Below are positions 16,238 to 25,315 of a stretch of 64,000 nucleotides of DNA, piece by piece. A model generated the notes under the pieces. It was not told where the DNA came from and did no database searches. It saw only the letters and a program-made list of their open reading frames with translations. Origin of the DNA: DASQYE01 sp036389315. Lineage in GTDB: Bacteria > Acidobacteriota > Blastocatellia > Pyrinomonadales > Pyrinomonadaceae. The position numbers were made by a program, and so were the translations under genes. Position 1 is the stretch's first letter, and each line of letters starts with the position of its first letter. Location: the NCBI GenBank assembly GCA_036389315.1, contig DASVQF010000036.1:62001-126000 (forward strand), read 5' to 3'.

Positions 16238-18055
16238 ATGACTGAAGAGAGAAAAGATGTACGCAACATAGCCATCATAGCCCACGTCGATCACGGCAAG
16301 ACCACGCTTGTAGACGCGATGCTCAAGCAATCAGGAACCTTTCGCGAGAACGAGCAGGTCAGAGACCGCGTGATGGACTCGCTAGACCTGGAGCGCGAAC
16401 GCGGCATCACGATCATGGCCAAGAATACGGCCGTGCGCTATGGCGACGTGAAGATCAACATCGTGGACACGCCGGGCCACGCAGATTTCGGCGGCGAGGT
16501 CGAGCGAGTGTTGAAGATGGTGGACGGCGTGATGCTCCTGGTGGACGCGGCCGAAGGCTGCCTGCCGCAGACGCGCTTCGTGCTGCGCAAGGCGCTCGAA
16601 GCCCGCCTGCCCACCATCGCGGTCGTCAATAAGATCGACCGGCAGGACGCGCGCCCCACGGAAGTCGTGGACGAGATTTACGAGCTGTTCCTAGACCTGG
16701 ACGCCACAGACGAGCAGATAGAGTTTCCCATCCTCTACGCCGTGTCGCGCGACGGCGTGGCCAAACGGAGCCTGGATGAGGAGTCCGGGTCTTTGCGCCC
16801 GCTCTTCGATCAGATAGTCGAAAGCATCCCTGCGCCGCGCGCCGTGCGCGAGGACGCTTTGCAGCTCCTCGTGGCCAATCTGGATTACGACCCGTACGTC
16901 GGGCGGCTAGCCATCGGCCGCATCTTCTCCGGCGAGATTACTGTCGGCGACACCGTTGCAATTGTTCGTCGTGACGGGACGGTGGATAAGACGCGGTGCT
17001 CGCAGCTCTACGTCTTCGAGGGGTTGAAGCGCGAGGCGGTCGAGCGCGCGCGCGTGGGCGACATCGTCGCTCTTGCCGGAATCGAGAACATAGAGATCGG
17101 CGAGACCGTGACCGGCGCTCTCAACCCGCAGCCGCTTCCCGTCATAGCCGTTGACGAGCCGACCATCTCCATGATCTTCGGCGTCAACAATTCGCCCTTT
17201 GCCGGGCGCGAAGGGCGCTTCGTCACGTCTCGGCAGATCAAGGAGCGCCTCGACAGGGAGACGCTCGGCAACGTCGCCATTCGCGTCGAGGCGACGGATT
17301 CACCCGATCAGTTCAAAGTCTCTGGACGAGGCGAGCTGCAACTGGCCATCCTCATAGAGATGATGCGGCGCGAGGGCTACGAGCTACAGGTCTCGAAGCC
17401 GGAGGTCATCACACGCAGCGAAGCGGGCAAGACTTTAGAGCCCATCGAGCAGGTCGTCGTCGATTGTCCAGAAGAGTTCATAGGCGTCGTCACGGAAGCC
17501 CTCGGGCGGCGCAAAGGCCAGATGACGAAGATGGTCAATCACGGAACGGGGCGCGTGCGCCTGGAATTCGAGACGCCTTCGCGCGGCCTCATAGGCTTCC
17601 GCAGCGAGTTCCTGACGGAGACTAAGGGGACGGGGCTCCTCAACACTCTCTTCCTGCGCTGGGGCCAGTGGCAGGGCTCGATACGCGGCCGCTCGACGGG
17701 CTCTCTGGTCGCAGATCGCGCGGGCGAGACGACGACCTATGCGCTCTTCAACTTGCAGGAGCGCGGCACGATGTTCGTGCGGCCGGGGACGAAGGTTTAT
17801 GAAGGCATGATTATTGGCGAGAATGCGCGGGCCGTTGACCTGGATGTCAACGCCGTCAAGGAGAAGAAGCTGACGAACATGCGCGCCTCGACCGCAGACG
17901 AAGCGATGCGCCTCGTGCCCGTCAAAGACCTCTCCCTGGAACAGGCGCTCGAATTCATCGCCGACGACGAGCTGGTCGAGGTCACGCCTCAAACCATACG
18001 CCTTCGCAAGCGGGTGCTGCGCGCGGGCGAGCGGCCGAAGAAGAAAGAGTCCTGA
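16238..18055 (+). CDS. typA: Translational GTPase TypA/BipA
   Basis: 605 residues, matching full-length TypA. GTPase motifs are present in order: AHVDHGKTT (15-23), RGITI, DTPGHADFGGE and NKIDR. These are followed by an EF-Tu-type domain 2, EF-G-like domains III and V, and the BipA-specific C-terminal domain (LFNLQERGTMFVRPG, then RLRKRVL). It binds 70S ribosomes in a ribosome-assembly or stress role. The TypA pattern RGRSTGSL is clear, which excludes EF-G and LepA. Start ATG at 16238 has GGAGAAGT upstream. Confidence 0.96.
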   Translation: MTEERKDVRNIAIIAHVDHGKTTLVDAMLKQSGTFRENEQVRDRVMDSLDLERERGITIMAKNTAVRYGDVKINIVDTPGHADFGGEVERVLKMVDGVMLLVDAAEGCLPQTRFVLRKALEARLPTIAVVNKIDRQDARPTEVVDEIYELFLDLDATDEQIEFPILYAVSRDGVAKRSLDEESGSLRPLFDQIVESIPAPRAVREDALQLLVANLDYDPYVGRLAIGRIFSGEITVGDTVAIVRRDGTVDKTRCSQLYVFEGLKREAVERARVGDIVALAGIENIEIGETVTGALNPQPLPVIAVDEPTISMIFGVNNSPFAGREGRFVTSRQIKERLDRETLGNVAIRVEATDSPDQFKVSGRGELQLAILIEMMRREGYELQVSKPEVITRSEAGKTLEPIEQVVVDCPEEFIGVVTEALGRRKGQMTKMVNHGTGRVRLEFETPSRGLIGFRSEFLTETKGTGLLNTLFLRWGQWQGSIRGRSTGSLVADRAGETTTYALFNLQERGTMFVRPGTKVYEGMIIGENARAVDLDVNAVKEKKLTNMRASTADEAMRLVPVKDLSLEQALEFIADDELVEVTPQTIRLRKRVLRAGERPKKKES

Positions 18056-18091
18056 GCGGCTTTATCAATCAGCCGAGATCAATCGCGCGCT

Positions 18092-18634
18092 ATGAAGAAT
18101 GAGATCGATGTCATACGCGACCTTGCCGGAAAGTTTGCCGAAGCCGGTATTGACTACATGTTGACCGGCTCTCTGGCTATGAACTACTACACGCAGCCGC
18201 GCATGACGCGTGACATTGACCTGGTCGTGGCTCTCGATTCAAAAGACGTGGATAGGATGACCGCCCTGTTCAGTCCCGATTACTACGTGGCGCGCCAGGC
18301 AATCGTCAACGCTCTCGCGCGCGAGTCCGTCTTTAACCTGATTCATCAGGAGACGGTCATCAAGGTGGATTGTATTATCCGTAAAAGCAGCGATTACAGG
18401 CGACTGGAATTCGAGCGGCGCACCGCCGTCAAGATTCAAGATTTCACCGTCTGGCTCGTAAGCAAAGAGGATTTGATTATATCCAAGCTCGATTGGGCGC
18501 GAGATTCGCGCTCCGCAATTCAGCTTCGAGACGTGAGGAACCTGCTGGCGACCGAGTATGATAATAGCTATCTGGAAAAGTGGACGCGCAGATTAGGGCT
18601 GTACGATTTATGGCAGGAGTGCTTGGATGAATGA
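18092..18634 (+). CDS. Nucleotidyltransferase-fold protein (AbiEii / MNT-like)
   Basis: 180 residues. The nucleotidyltransferase motif is intact: Gly26-Ser27 followed by RMTRDIDLVV with Asp41 and Asp43. A downstream VKVDCII strand supplies the likely third carboxylate (around residue 91). Proteins of this kind transfer a nucleotide to a partner and often form two-gene modules, either toxin-antitoxin systems or minimal nucleotidyltransferase pairs. The following 74-residue gene overlaps it by eight bases, so the two are translationally coupled. Partner and target are inferred only. Confidence 0.8.
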   Translation: MKNEIDVIRDLAGKFAEAGIDYMLTGSLAMNYYTQPRMTRDIDLVVALDSKDVDRMTALFSPDYYVARQAIVNALARESVFNLIHQETVIKVDCIIRKSSDYRRLEFERRTAVKIQDFTVWLVSKEDLIISKLDWARDSRSAIQLRDVRNLLATEYDNSYLEKWTRRLGLYDLWQECLDE

Positions 18635-18851
18635 CACTACGCCTGAAGTGGAAGCGATGGTGCGCGAAATGATGCGCTCTCGCTCGGGTGAAGAGCGGTT
18701 CGTGATGGGCGCGCTGATGTTTGATGCCGCGCGCGAATTCGTCATCGCATCTCTGCCGGAGAATCTCCCGCCGCCGGAGTTCAAGCGCAGGCTGTTCGAG
18801 CGAATGTACGGCTACCCGCTGGAGATCGGCGACGACGCATCGGGGGAATGA
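18627..18851 (+). CDS. Small helical partner of the nucleotidyltransferase
   Basis: 74 residues; the start overlaps the preceding stop. The sequence is predicted helical with a charged core (MVREMMRSRSGEERFVMGALMFDAAREFVIASL) and a C-terminal FKRRLFERMYG motif. Short proteins with an RS.EER..MG..MFD.AR pattern are, as I recall, common next to nucleotidyltransferase genes in other bacteria. It has no HEPN RxxxxH motif. It may be the antidote or the substrate of the neighbouring enzyme; this is inference from position. Confidence 0.75.
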   Translation: MNDTTPEVEAMVREMMRSRSGEERFVMGALMFDAAREFVIASLPENLPPPEFKRRLFERMYGYPLEIGDDASGE

Positions 18852-18855
18852 TCGC

Positions 18856-19041
18856 TTAACCGTCAATCTCGTGCTCGCCCTGCGCCGGTTTATCCTCCTC
18901 TTCCTCCTCCTCCTCCTGCAAAGGGTCGTAAATCTCGTAGCCCGTAGCGTCGTCGTAATAGTAGCTGCCTGCGGGCCGAGGGGCCCCGTGCTCAGGCGAC
19001 GGCGCGTCCGGTTCCGTTGTATTATCTCCGTGTTCGCTCAT
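18856..19041 (-). CDS. Short acidic hypothetical protein
   Basis: 61 residues with a strong acidic run (eight Glu/Asp residues in QEEEEEEEDK) and a Tyr-rich patch (GSYYYDDATGYEIYD). GGGAGA lies nine bases before the ATG. It lies on the opposite strand, divergent from the amidotransferase gene only 25 bases away. No known domain; coding status is likely but not certain. Confidence 0.55.
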   Translation of the reverse strand: MSEHGDNTTEPDAPSPEHGAPRPAGSYYYDDATGYEIYDPLQEEEEEEEDKPAQGEHEIDG

Positions 19042-19066
19042 TTCCCGTCTCCCAAATAAAAATCTT

Positions 19067-19936
19067 ATGTGTCGTTTTCTGACTTACGCGGGCGCACCGC
19101 TTCTGCTGGCAGACCTCCTGTATCGCCCGGTCAATTCTTTAATCATGCAGAGCTACCAGGCGCGCGAGCGGGCTGAGCCTTTGAACGGCGACGGGTTCGG
19201 CGTCGGCTGGTACGTGCCCGACATCGATCCTGCGCCGTGCGTGCAGCGTTCTGTGACGCCCGCCTGGTCTAATCGCAACTTGCAGAACCTCGCGGCCAAG
19301 ACCCGAGCCTCCTGCCTCTTCGCTCATGTGCGCGCCGCGAGCCCCGGCATGGCCGTCAACGAAGCGAACGTGCATCCGTTCGCCTACGACCGCTTCATGT
19401 GGATGCACAACGGAGTGGTCGCGGGCTTTCACAAGGTCAGGCGGCGGCTGCGCGACAGCCTGAAGGATGAATTCTACGACATGATTCAGGGAACGACCGA
19501 TTCGGAGCACGCCTTCGCGCTCTTTCTCAACTCCTTGCGCGTGCCTTTCGGCGAGGTGGACGGCGCGGAGATGCGCCGCGCGCTGGTCGAGACGATTGCG
19601 AGCTTGAACGAGTGGACGCGCGCAGCAGGCATCACCGAAGACTCCTTCTGCAACTTCGCCGTCACGGACGGGCAGGTGACGGTCGTCTCGCGCTACTGTT
19701 CCGGCGAAGGTGTCGCGGGCGCGTCGCTCCATTTCTCGCGCGGCCGCCGCTTTGAATGTCTGCCCGGCGGGCTCTGCGACATGCACTCGGTCGCGCAGGG
19801 CGAGCAGGCGAAATCCGTCATCGTCGCCAGCGAGCGCCTGACGGACGATCCGACCGACTGGACTCCCGTGCCGGATAACCACACGATCACAGTTTTTCAG
19901 GATTTACGAGTCACGCTGGATCGAATAAGTTTATAG
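19067..19936 (+). CDS. Class II glutamine amidotransferase (EgtC/YafJ family)
   Basis: 289 residues beginning MCRF, so Cys2 becomes the N-terminal nucleophile after Met removal. Other Ntn-hydrolase motifs are NGDGFGVGWY, FAHVRAASPG, NVHPF and MHNGVV. The family hydrolyses an amide side chain or gamma-glutamyl bond; members include EgtC of ergothioneine synthesis and YafJ-type proteins. No other ergothioneine genes are seen here, so the exact substrate is open. Cytosolic. Confidence 0.88.
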   Translation: MCRFLTYAGAPLLLADLLYRPVNSLIMQSYQARERAEPLNGDGFGVGWYVPDIDPAPCVQRSVTPAWSNRNLQNLAAKTRASCLFAHVRAASPGMAVNEANVHPFAYDRFMWMHNGVVAGFHKVRRRLRDSLKDEFYDMIQGTTDSEHAFALFLNSLRVPFGEVDGAEMRRALVETIASLNEWTRAAGITEDSFCNFAVTDGQVTVVSRYCSGEGVAGASLHFSRGRRFECLPGGLCDMHSVAQGEQAKSVIVASERLTDDPTDWTPVPDNHTITVFQDLRVTLDRISL

Positions 19937-19988
19937 CGCGCGCGCAAAACAGAGCAGCCGACCCTTTCAACCGCAGTTAGATTAAAGA

Positions 19989-22385
19989 ATGCTTATGCCG
20001 ACCGAAAAACTTTCACGTCAAAGCCTGACGCTGGCGCTCACCATCCTGCTCATCAGTCAATGGGCCCAGGTGGCGTTTGCGCAATCATCCACGACGCTCA
20101 CCGTCCGCGACATCATGGCGGAGCCTTCAATTGCCGGGATGCGCGTCGAGGGAGAAAAGCTCTCGCCGACGGGACGAGCCGTCGCTTACCTGTGGAGCGC
20201 CACCGGGCGAGAGCCGCGCGACCTCTACGTGGTTTCGAGCGAGGGCGGGCAGGCCAAACTCCTGGCGCGCGCAGTGGATAAGCCGCAGGAGACGCGGGCC
20301 CAATCCGAAGGCGAGCGCGACGAGGCGCGCACGGGCGAGCGACGCGAAGAGCGCGTCATGCAGCGCGACCGCGCGCAGCAGGCCCGCGAGCAGAGCGTCA
20401 GCGGTGTCGAGTGGTCGCCGGACGAGCGCCGCCTGCTCTTCTCTAAAGCAGGCGATCTTTACATGGTCGCAAGCGACGGCTCCGGCGCTCCCAGGCGCTT
20501 GACGAGTACAGCAGGCGTCGAGGGCGGCGCGCGCTGGCTCTCGGACTCAAAGCGTATTCTTTACCAGACGGGCGGCCACCTCTTCATCCTCAACGTGGAC
20601 GAGGCCGCGATCATTCAATTGACGCGAGAGGGTGGCGCGAGCAGTAGTAGTAGTAGTAGCGGCGCGTCGCAGCAGTCTTCGGGCGGCGCTACTGTCCCCA
20701 CGGGCCAATCCGTCTTCGGCCCGGAAGTCTCCGAGGACGGGACGCGCGTCGCCTACGTCATCACGGATAGCTCAAAGCAGCGCGCTCTGGTCGTGCCTGA
20801 CTACACGGGCGAGTTCGTCACAGCCCCCACTGTGCGGCGCGGCTGGACTGAGCAGCGCGTTCAGATTGGCGACACCACGGGCGCGCCGCAGAACACAGTC
20901 CTCCTTAAATTGCCCGCGCCCGAGGGCGTCTCCTACATTCGCAGCATTCAATGGACGCCCGATAGCTCGTCTCTCGTCGTTGACCGCATTGACCGGGACA
21001 CGAAGCGTCGTCAAATCTTTCTCGCTTCGGCGCGCGACGGCGCGAGCACGCTGCTGGACGAGGAGACAGACCCGAAATGGGTCGCGCAGCTTTCGCGCAT
21101 CGTAGAGGTTTCGCCGAAAGGCGACCGCCTTCTCCTCGCCTCCGAGCGCGACGGCTTCAATCACCTCTACGTCCTTCCGCTCAAACAGAACGGCGCAGGT
21201 GAGACCACTAGAAGCGCCCACACCGCAGCGAGCGCCCCTTCCGCCGCCCGCCAACTGACGCGCGGGCCCTGGGAAGTAAGCTGGGCCAAGTGGCACCGCG
21301 ACGGCGAGCGCATCATCTACTCTTCGACGCAGGACTCGACCGCCGAGCGCCACTTCTACGTGCTGGACGTGCGCGACGGCAAGGCTTCAAAGCTTTCAAC
21401 CGCCCCGGGGATGAACATAGACCCGCAGCTTGCCGAGAAAGGCGACACTCTGCTTTACGAGCACTCAGAGTGGAACGTGCCCAACGACCTCTACGCTCTG
21501 CGCCTGTGCCCGGACTGCCCAAGCCCTTCAGCGCCCGTGCGCCTGACAGACACAGTGCCCTCACGCTTCAAGCAGACGCCTTGGGCCCGCCCGCAGTTCA
21601 TCGAATTCAAAGCCAAGGACGGCAAGACAGTGCCCGCGCGCCTCTACCTGCCCGCGCGGTTCGATAAATCGAGAAAGTATCCGGCAGTTCTTTTCGTGCA
21701 CGGCGCGGGCTACCTGCAAAACGTCATTAACGGCTGGAACAACTATTACCGCGAGCAGATGTTCAATCACATTCTCACAGAGCGCGGCTACGTCGTGCTC
21801 GACATAGATTACAGGGGCTCTGCCGGGTACGGGCGCGACTGGCGTACAGACGTTTATGATTTCCTGGGCGGCCTGGACTTTCAAGATCACCTGGACGGCA
21901 TAGATTACCTCGTCCGCAACTACTCTGTTGACCCGGCTCGCGTGGGCATGTACGGCGGAAGCTACGGCGGCTTTATGGCCGAGATGGCCGCCATGCGCGC
22001 GCCCGACCGCATAGCCTGCGCCGCAGCCTTGCGCCCCGTCGCCGACTGGAAAAACTATTTCGCTTCGTCGCCCGTCTACACTACCGAACGCCTGGGCTTT
22101 CCCGACAAGAACAGGGAAGCCTACCGTCGCAGCTCGCCCATCACCTATGCCGAGCAGTTGCGCCGCCCGCTCCTCATCCTGCACGGCATGGTGGACGACA
22201 ACGTGCATTTCCAGGACAGCGTGCAACTGGTCGAGCGCCTGATCGAGCTGGGCAAGACCGAATATTTTGAAGCCATGTTCTACCCGAAAGAGAGCCACGC
22301 CTTCACGCGCCCGGAGAGCTGGACGGACGAATACGAGCGCATCCTGCGTTTCTTCGATCAACACTTGAAGACGGCGACCCGGTGA
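19989..22385 (+). CDS. S9-family prolyl oligopeptidase-like serine peptidase
   Basis: 798 residues. A signal peptide (about 10-31, ending QVAFAQ) directs it to the periplasm. A DPP4/TolB-type beta-propeller spans about 35-520, interrupted by a charged insert (about 95-135) and a Ser-rich loop (SSSSSSGAS, about 220). The C-terminal alpha/beta hydrolase (about 545-795) has the nucleophile in GGSYGGF (Ser658), Asp at MVDD (736-737) and His at KESHAF (His770), a complete triad. It probably trims peptides in the periplasm. The stop codon lies inside a degenerate heptad repeat. Confidence 0.93.
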   Translation: MLMPTEKLSRQSLTLALTILLISQWAQVAFAQSSTTLTVRDIMAEPSIAGMRVEGEKLSPTGRAVAYLWSATGREPRDLYVVSSEGGQAKLLARAVDKPQETRAQSEGERDEARTGERREERVMQRDRAQQAREQSVSGVEWSPDERRLLFSKAGDLYMVASDGSGAPRRLTSTAGVEGGARWLSDSKRILYQTGGHLFILNVDEAAIIQLTREGGASSSSSSSGASQQSSGGATVPTGQSVFGPEVSEDGTRVAYVITDSSKQRALVVPDYTGEFVTAPTVRRGWTEQRVQIGDTTGAPQNTVLLKLPAPEGVSYIRSIQWTPDSSSLVVDRIDRDTKRRQIFLASARDGASTLLDEETDPKWVAQLSRIVEVSPKGDRLLLASERDGFNHLYVLPLKQNGAGETTRSAHTAASAPSAARQLTRGPWEVSWAKWHRDGERIIYSSTQDSTAERHFYVLDVRDGKASKLSTAPGMNIDPQLAEKGDTLLYEHSEWNVPNDLYALRLCPDCPSPSAPVRLTDTVPSRFKQTPWARPQFIEFKAKDGKTVPARLYLPARFDKSRKYPAVLFVHGAGYLQNVINGWNNYYREQMFNHILTERGYVVLDIDYRGSAGYGRDWRTDVYDFLGGLDFQDHLDGIDYLVRNYSVDPARVGMYGGSYGGFMAEMAAMRAPDRIACAAALRPVADWKNYFASSPVYTTERLGFPDKNREAYRRSSPITYAEQLRRPLLILHGMVDDNVHFQDSVQLVERLIELGKTEYFEAMFYPKESHAFTRPESWTDEYERILRFFDQHLKTATR

Positions 22386-22403
22386 CAAGCGACGAGTGGC
22401 AAG
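22382..22403 (+). repeat. Degenerate heptad repeat, AGTGACA type
   Basis: GTGACAAGCGACGAGTGGCAAG differs at only two positions from the left arm of the element at 53107. Only one arm is present, so there is no hairpin. Its first TGA is the stop codon of the S9 peptidase gene. Confidence 0.65.
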
Positions 22404-22410
22404 CTGGAAT

Positions 22411-23043
22411 ATGCATCTGCCCAAGCTTTATCCGATCACGGACATGCGCCTCACGGGGCTCTCACATGCGGAGCAGGTCGCGCGCCTCGGCGCGGGCGGC
22501 GCGACGCTCGTGCAACTGCGCGAGAAGCATCTCTCGCCCCGGGAGTTTTACCGCGCGGCTCTGGAAGCTCTGCGTGTGGCTACAGCTCTGGGTGTGCGCC
22601 TGATTATTAATGACCGTGCCGACATTGCGCTCGCCCTTCATGCGGACGGCGTTCATCTGGGCCAGGATGATCTTCCGCCCGAAGCCGCGCGCAGACTGCT
22701 TGGGCCCACAGCCATCATAGGCTTCTCCACGCATAACCTCGAACAGGCCATAGCGGCCGCCAGCCTTCCCATAGATTACATAGCCATTGGCCCAATCTAT
22801 TCCACCTCCTCCAAGGAGCGGCCCGACCCGGTAGTCGGCCTCGAAGGACTGCGGCTCCTCAGGCAGGCGACCGGCTCCACTGCGCTCGTCGCCATCGGCG
22901 GCATTACGGGCCGGAACGCGCCTTCGGTGCTCGCTGCCGGAGCCGACTCGGTGGCCTGCATCAGCACCCTGCTGGCCGAGCCCTCGGAGATAGAAAAGCG
23001 CACGAGAGAGCTGCTCTCACTCCTTGAGGCGCAAAAACCTTAA
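22411..23043 (+). CDS. thiE: Thiamine-phosphate synthase
   Basis: 210 residues from the ATG at 22411 (MHLPKLYPITDMRL); a GTG at 22396 lies within the repeat and is less likely. The enzyme joins the thiazole and pyrimidine phosphates to form thiamine monophosphate. TIM-barrel motifs: LVQLREKHL, INDRADIALALHADGVHLGQDDLP, FSTHN, GPIYSTSSKE and AIGGIT, all typical of ThiE. No other thi genes and no TPP riboswitch are seen nearby. It follows the S9 peptidase gene closely, so it may be read from the same transcript. Confidence 0.93.
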   Translation: MHLPKLYPITDMRLTGLSHAEQVARLGAGGATLVQLREKHLSPREFYRAALEALRVATALGVRLIINDRADIALALHADGVHLGQDDLPPEAARRLLGPTAIIGFSTHNLEQAIAAASLPIDYIAIGPIYSTSSKERPDPVVGLEGLRLLRQATGSTALVAIGGITGRNAPSVLAAGADSVACISTLLAEPSEIEKRTRELLSLLEAQKP

Positions 23044-23223
23044 TAAAAGAGCCGAAAAAACAATTATGCCTTGCGTTTGGCCGCGTTTTACGCGACAATG
23101 CGGTGGGTCTTTACGAGCGCCTTCCAAGGGGCCGCTCCGGTGCACGACCTGAGAGTAATTTCCGAAGTCAACCCGCCTCGAATTGTCACGATCTTCCCCT
23201 GAAGAAATGGAGAGCCATCCGGC

Positions 23224-24405
23224 ATGAGCTTCTTCGATTTGCCGCCCATCATCGAGCGTATGCTGCTCGTCTCGGACAAAATCAGCGATCTCAACTTCAC
23301 CGTAGGCCAACCGCCGCAGGTCGAGATTAATGGCAAGCTGACGCCCGTCTCGCCGCTCGGCTTGCAGAAGCTCTCGCCCTACCAGACGGAAGTGATCGCG
23401 ATGACGCTGATGCAGGGCAACCCTGACGCCTCAGACCGATTGGCGCGCACGGGTACGGCCGACCTCAGCTACAGCCTGCCGTCGCGCACGCGCTTTCGCG
23501 TCAACATCTTTCAGCAGCGCGGCTCCTACTCCATAGTCATGCGCGTCATCCCGACAGACATCCCGACGCTGAAGTCTCTGGGTCTTCCCCAGCAGCTTGC
23601 CGAGATCGCGGAGCTGCGCAACGGCATAGTCCTTTTGACAGGGCCCACCGGCTCCGGCAAATCCTCCACGCTCGCCGCCATCATAGACATCATCAACGAG
23701 ACGAAGTACTACCACGTCGTCACCATCGAAGACCCGATAGAGTTTTTGCACCAGCACAAGTGTTCGACGATCAACCAGCGCGAGGTCGGCTCGGACACGA
23801 AGGATTTCTCGTCGGCTCTGCGCGCAGCTTTGCGCCAGGCTCCGAAGGTGATTCTGGTCGGCGAGATGCGCGACTACGAGACGACTGAGATCGCGCTCGA
23901 AGCGGCCGAGACGGGCCATCTGGTTCTCTCCACGCTGCACACGATTGACGCCTCTAAATCCATAGACCGCATCATCGGTCTCTATCCGAAGAACGAAGAG
24001 CAGGTCATCCGCACTCGCCTGGCGCAGACTTTTCGCTACATCGTTTCGCAGCGTTTGATTCCGCGCGCCGACTCGCGGGGACGGGTCGCGGCCGTGGAGA
24101 TTCTCAAATCAACTCCGCGCACACGCGAGTACATAGAAGAGGGCGAATCCGAAGGCAAGTCGCTGCTCGACGCCATGCGCGACGGCAAGCTCGAAGGCAT
24201 GCAGGACTTTGACACCGTGATCCGCCGTATGATCGAGCAGAAGGTCATCACCACGGAAGACGGCCTGGCCTTCGCCACTAACCAGAACAACCTGCTCCTT
24301 GCCTTGAAGGGGCTCTCCTCCTCCGAGGACTTCATTCGCTCCGAAACCGAGAGCATGCCCGTCGGCGCTGCACACGGCAGCTCCATGCTGAGCATGATCG
24401 AATAA
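23224..24405 (+). CDS. pilT: PilT-family twitching motility ATPase
   Basis: 393 residues. An N-terminal PAS-like domain (about 1-105, ISDLNFTVGQPPQVEINGKL) precedes the RecA-type ATPase: Walker A GPTGSGKS (140-147), an Asp-box TIEDPIEF, Walker B ILVGEMRD and a His-box LVLSTLHT. The hexamer powers retraction of type IV pili from the cytoplasmic side. It is longer than typical PilT (about 345) and lacks the AIRNLIREGK motif, so a PilU-like or PilT2 paralogue is possible. It precedes the zinc-ribbon gene by 27 bases and is likely co-transcribed; the pilNOP-like operon is about 9 kb upstream. Confidence 0.9.
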   Translation: MSFFDLPPIIERMLLVSDKISDLNFTVGQPPQVEINGKLTPVSPLGLQKLSPYQTEVIAMTLMQGNPDASDRLARTGTADLSYSLPSRTRFRVNIFQQRGSYSIVMRVIPTDIPTLKSLGLPQQLAEIAELRNGIVLLTGPTGSGKSSTLAAIIDIINETKYYHVVTIEDPIEFLHQHKCSTINQREVGSDTKDFSSALRAALRQAPKVILVGEMRDYETTEIALEAAETGHLVLSTLHTIDASKSIDRIIGLYPKNEEQVIRTRLAQTFRYIVSQRLIPRADSRGRVAAVEILKSTPRTREYIEEGESEGKSLLDAMRDGKLEGMQDFDTVIRRMIEQKVITTEDGLAFATNQNNLLLALKGLSSSEDFIRSETESMPVGAAHGSSMLSMIE

Positions 24406-24432
24406 ACATCCCCGCTTTGCCCGAGGCCACTT

Positions 24433-25236
24433 ATGATTGTTGTCTGTTCACAGTGTACGACCCGTTTGCAGTTAGATGATGCGAAGGTGCCGTCGCGCTC
24501 CTTCACCATACGCTGTCCGAAGTGCCAGCAGATCATCAACGCGCAGCCTCCCGCGCAGAGCGGCGGCGAGCAGCAGGGCGCGCTGGCCGTCGGCGAGACG
24601 CCTGCGCTGGACAACCCGCGCTACAAGCAGCCCACGCCCGCCCCGGCCTACAACCCCGAGATGTCGGCTCCTGCGGAAGAGGTGCGGGCCTACGAGCAGC
24701 CGGCCGGGATGGAAGGCGGCGACATAGCGCAGATGCTCCTCGCGCTCTTGCAGCGAGGCGCGACGGAAAAGGCGCTGGCCCCCACTCCTTCATCGGGCCT
24801 GGCCTGGGAGCGACGCCGCGCCCTGGTCTGCACCACGCCAGCCTATCGCGATGCTGTGGCGCGCTCACTGGCTTCCGACAATTACCAGGTCTTCGTCGCA
24901 GACGACACGACGCAGGCCATCGAGCGCATGCGCGAAGACCACATGGATGTGGTTATCCTTGAGCCCGGCTTTGATGCTGTGGAACAGGGCGCGGCCTTCG
25001 TCACGCGCGAGGTCAGCATCATGCGGCCCGCCGAGCGTCGCCGCCTCTTCTTCGTTCACCTCTCGCCTTCGGTGCGCACCCTGGACACGCACGCGGCCTT
25101 CGTCAACAACGTCAACCTGGTCGTCAACCCGGCAGACATAGAGATTCTGCCGCATGCGCTCGGCCGCGCCCTCAGAGATTTCAACGAGCTGTACCGGGAT
25201 TTTATGAGCGCCCTCAAGATAGCGGTCGTCTCTTAA
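24433..25236 (+). CDS. Zinc-ribbon (MJ0042-type) protein with receiver-like C-terminal domain
   Basis: 267 residues. An N-terminal zinc finger with two CxxC pairs (CSQC at 6-9 and CPKC near 28-31) matches the MJ0042 ribbon found at the start of many bacterial regulators. A Pro/Gln/Ala linker (about 38-115) leads to a C-terminal CheY-like fold (about 128-265, LVCTTPAYRDAVARSLA then MDVVILEPGFDA). The usual phospho-acceptor Asp is replaced in this region (ILEPG), so it is probably a pseudo-receiver. Its position directly after pilT suggests a link to pilus control. Confidence 0.78.
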   Translation: MIVVCSQCTTRLQLDDAKVPSRSFTIRCPKCQQIINAQPPAQSGGEQQGALAVGETPALDNPRYKQPTPAPAYNPEMSAPAEEVRAYEQPAGMEGGDIAQMLLALLQRGATEKALAPTPSSGLAWERRRALVCTTPAYRDAVARSLASDNYQVFVADDTTQAIERMREDHMDVVILEPGFDAVEQGAAFVTREVSIMRPAERRRLFFVHLSPSVRTLDTHAAFVNNVNLVVNPADIEILPHALGRALRDFNELYRDFMSALKIAVVS

Positions 25237-25315
25237 AGCTGCTCGCGCGCGCTCGGGCCCGGCCGCCCCGGATGGCTATTTCATCCTGCCGCCCGAATCA
25301 TTTATTATCTGTCCT

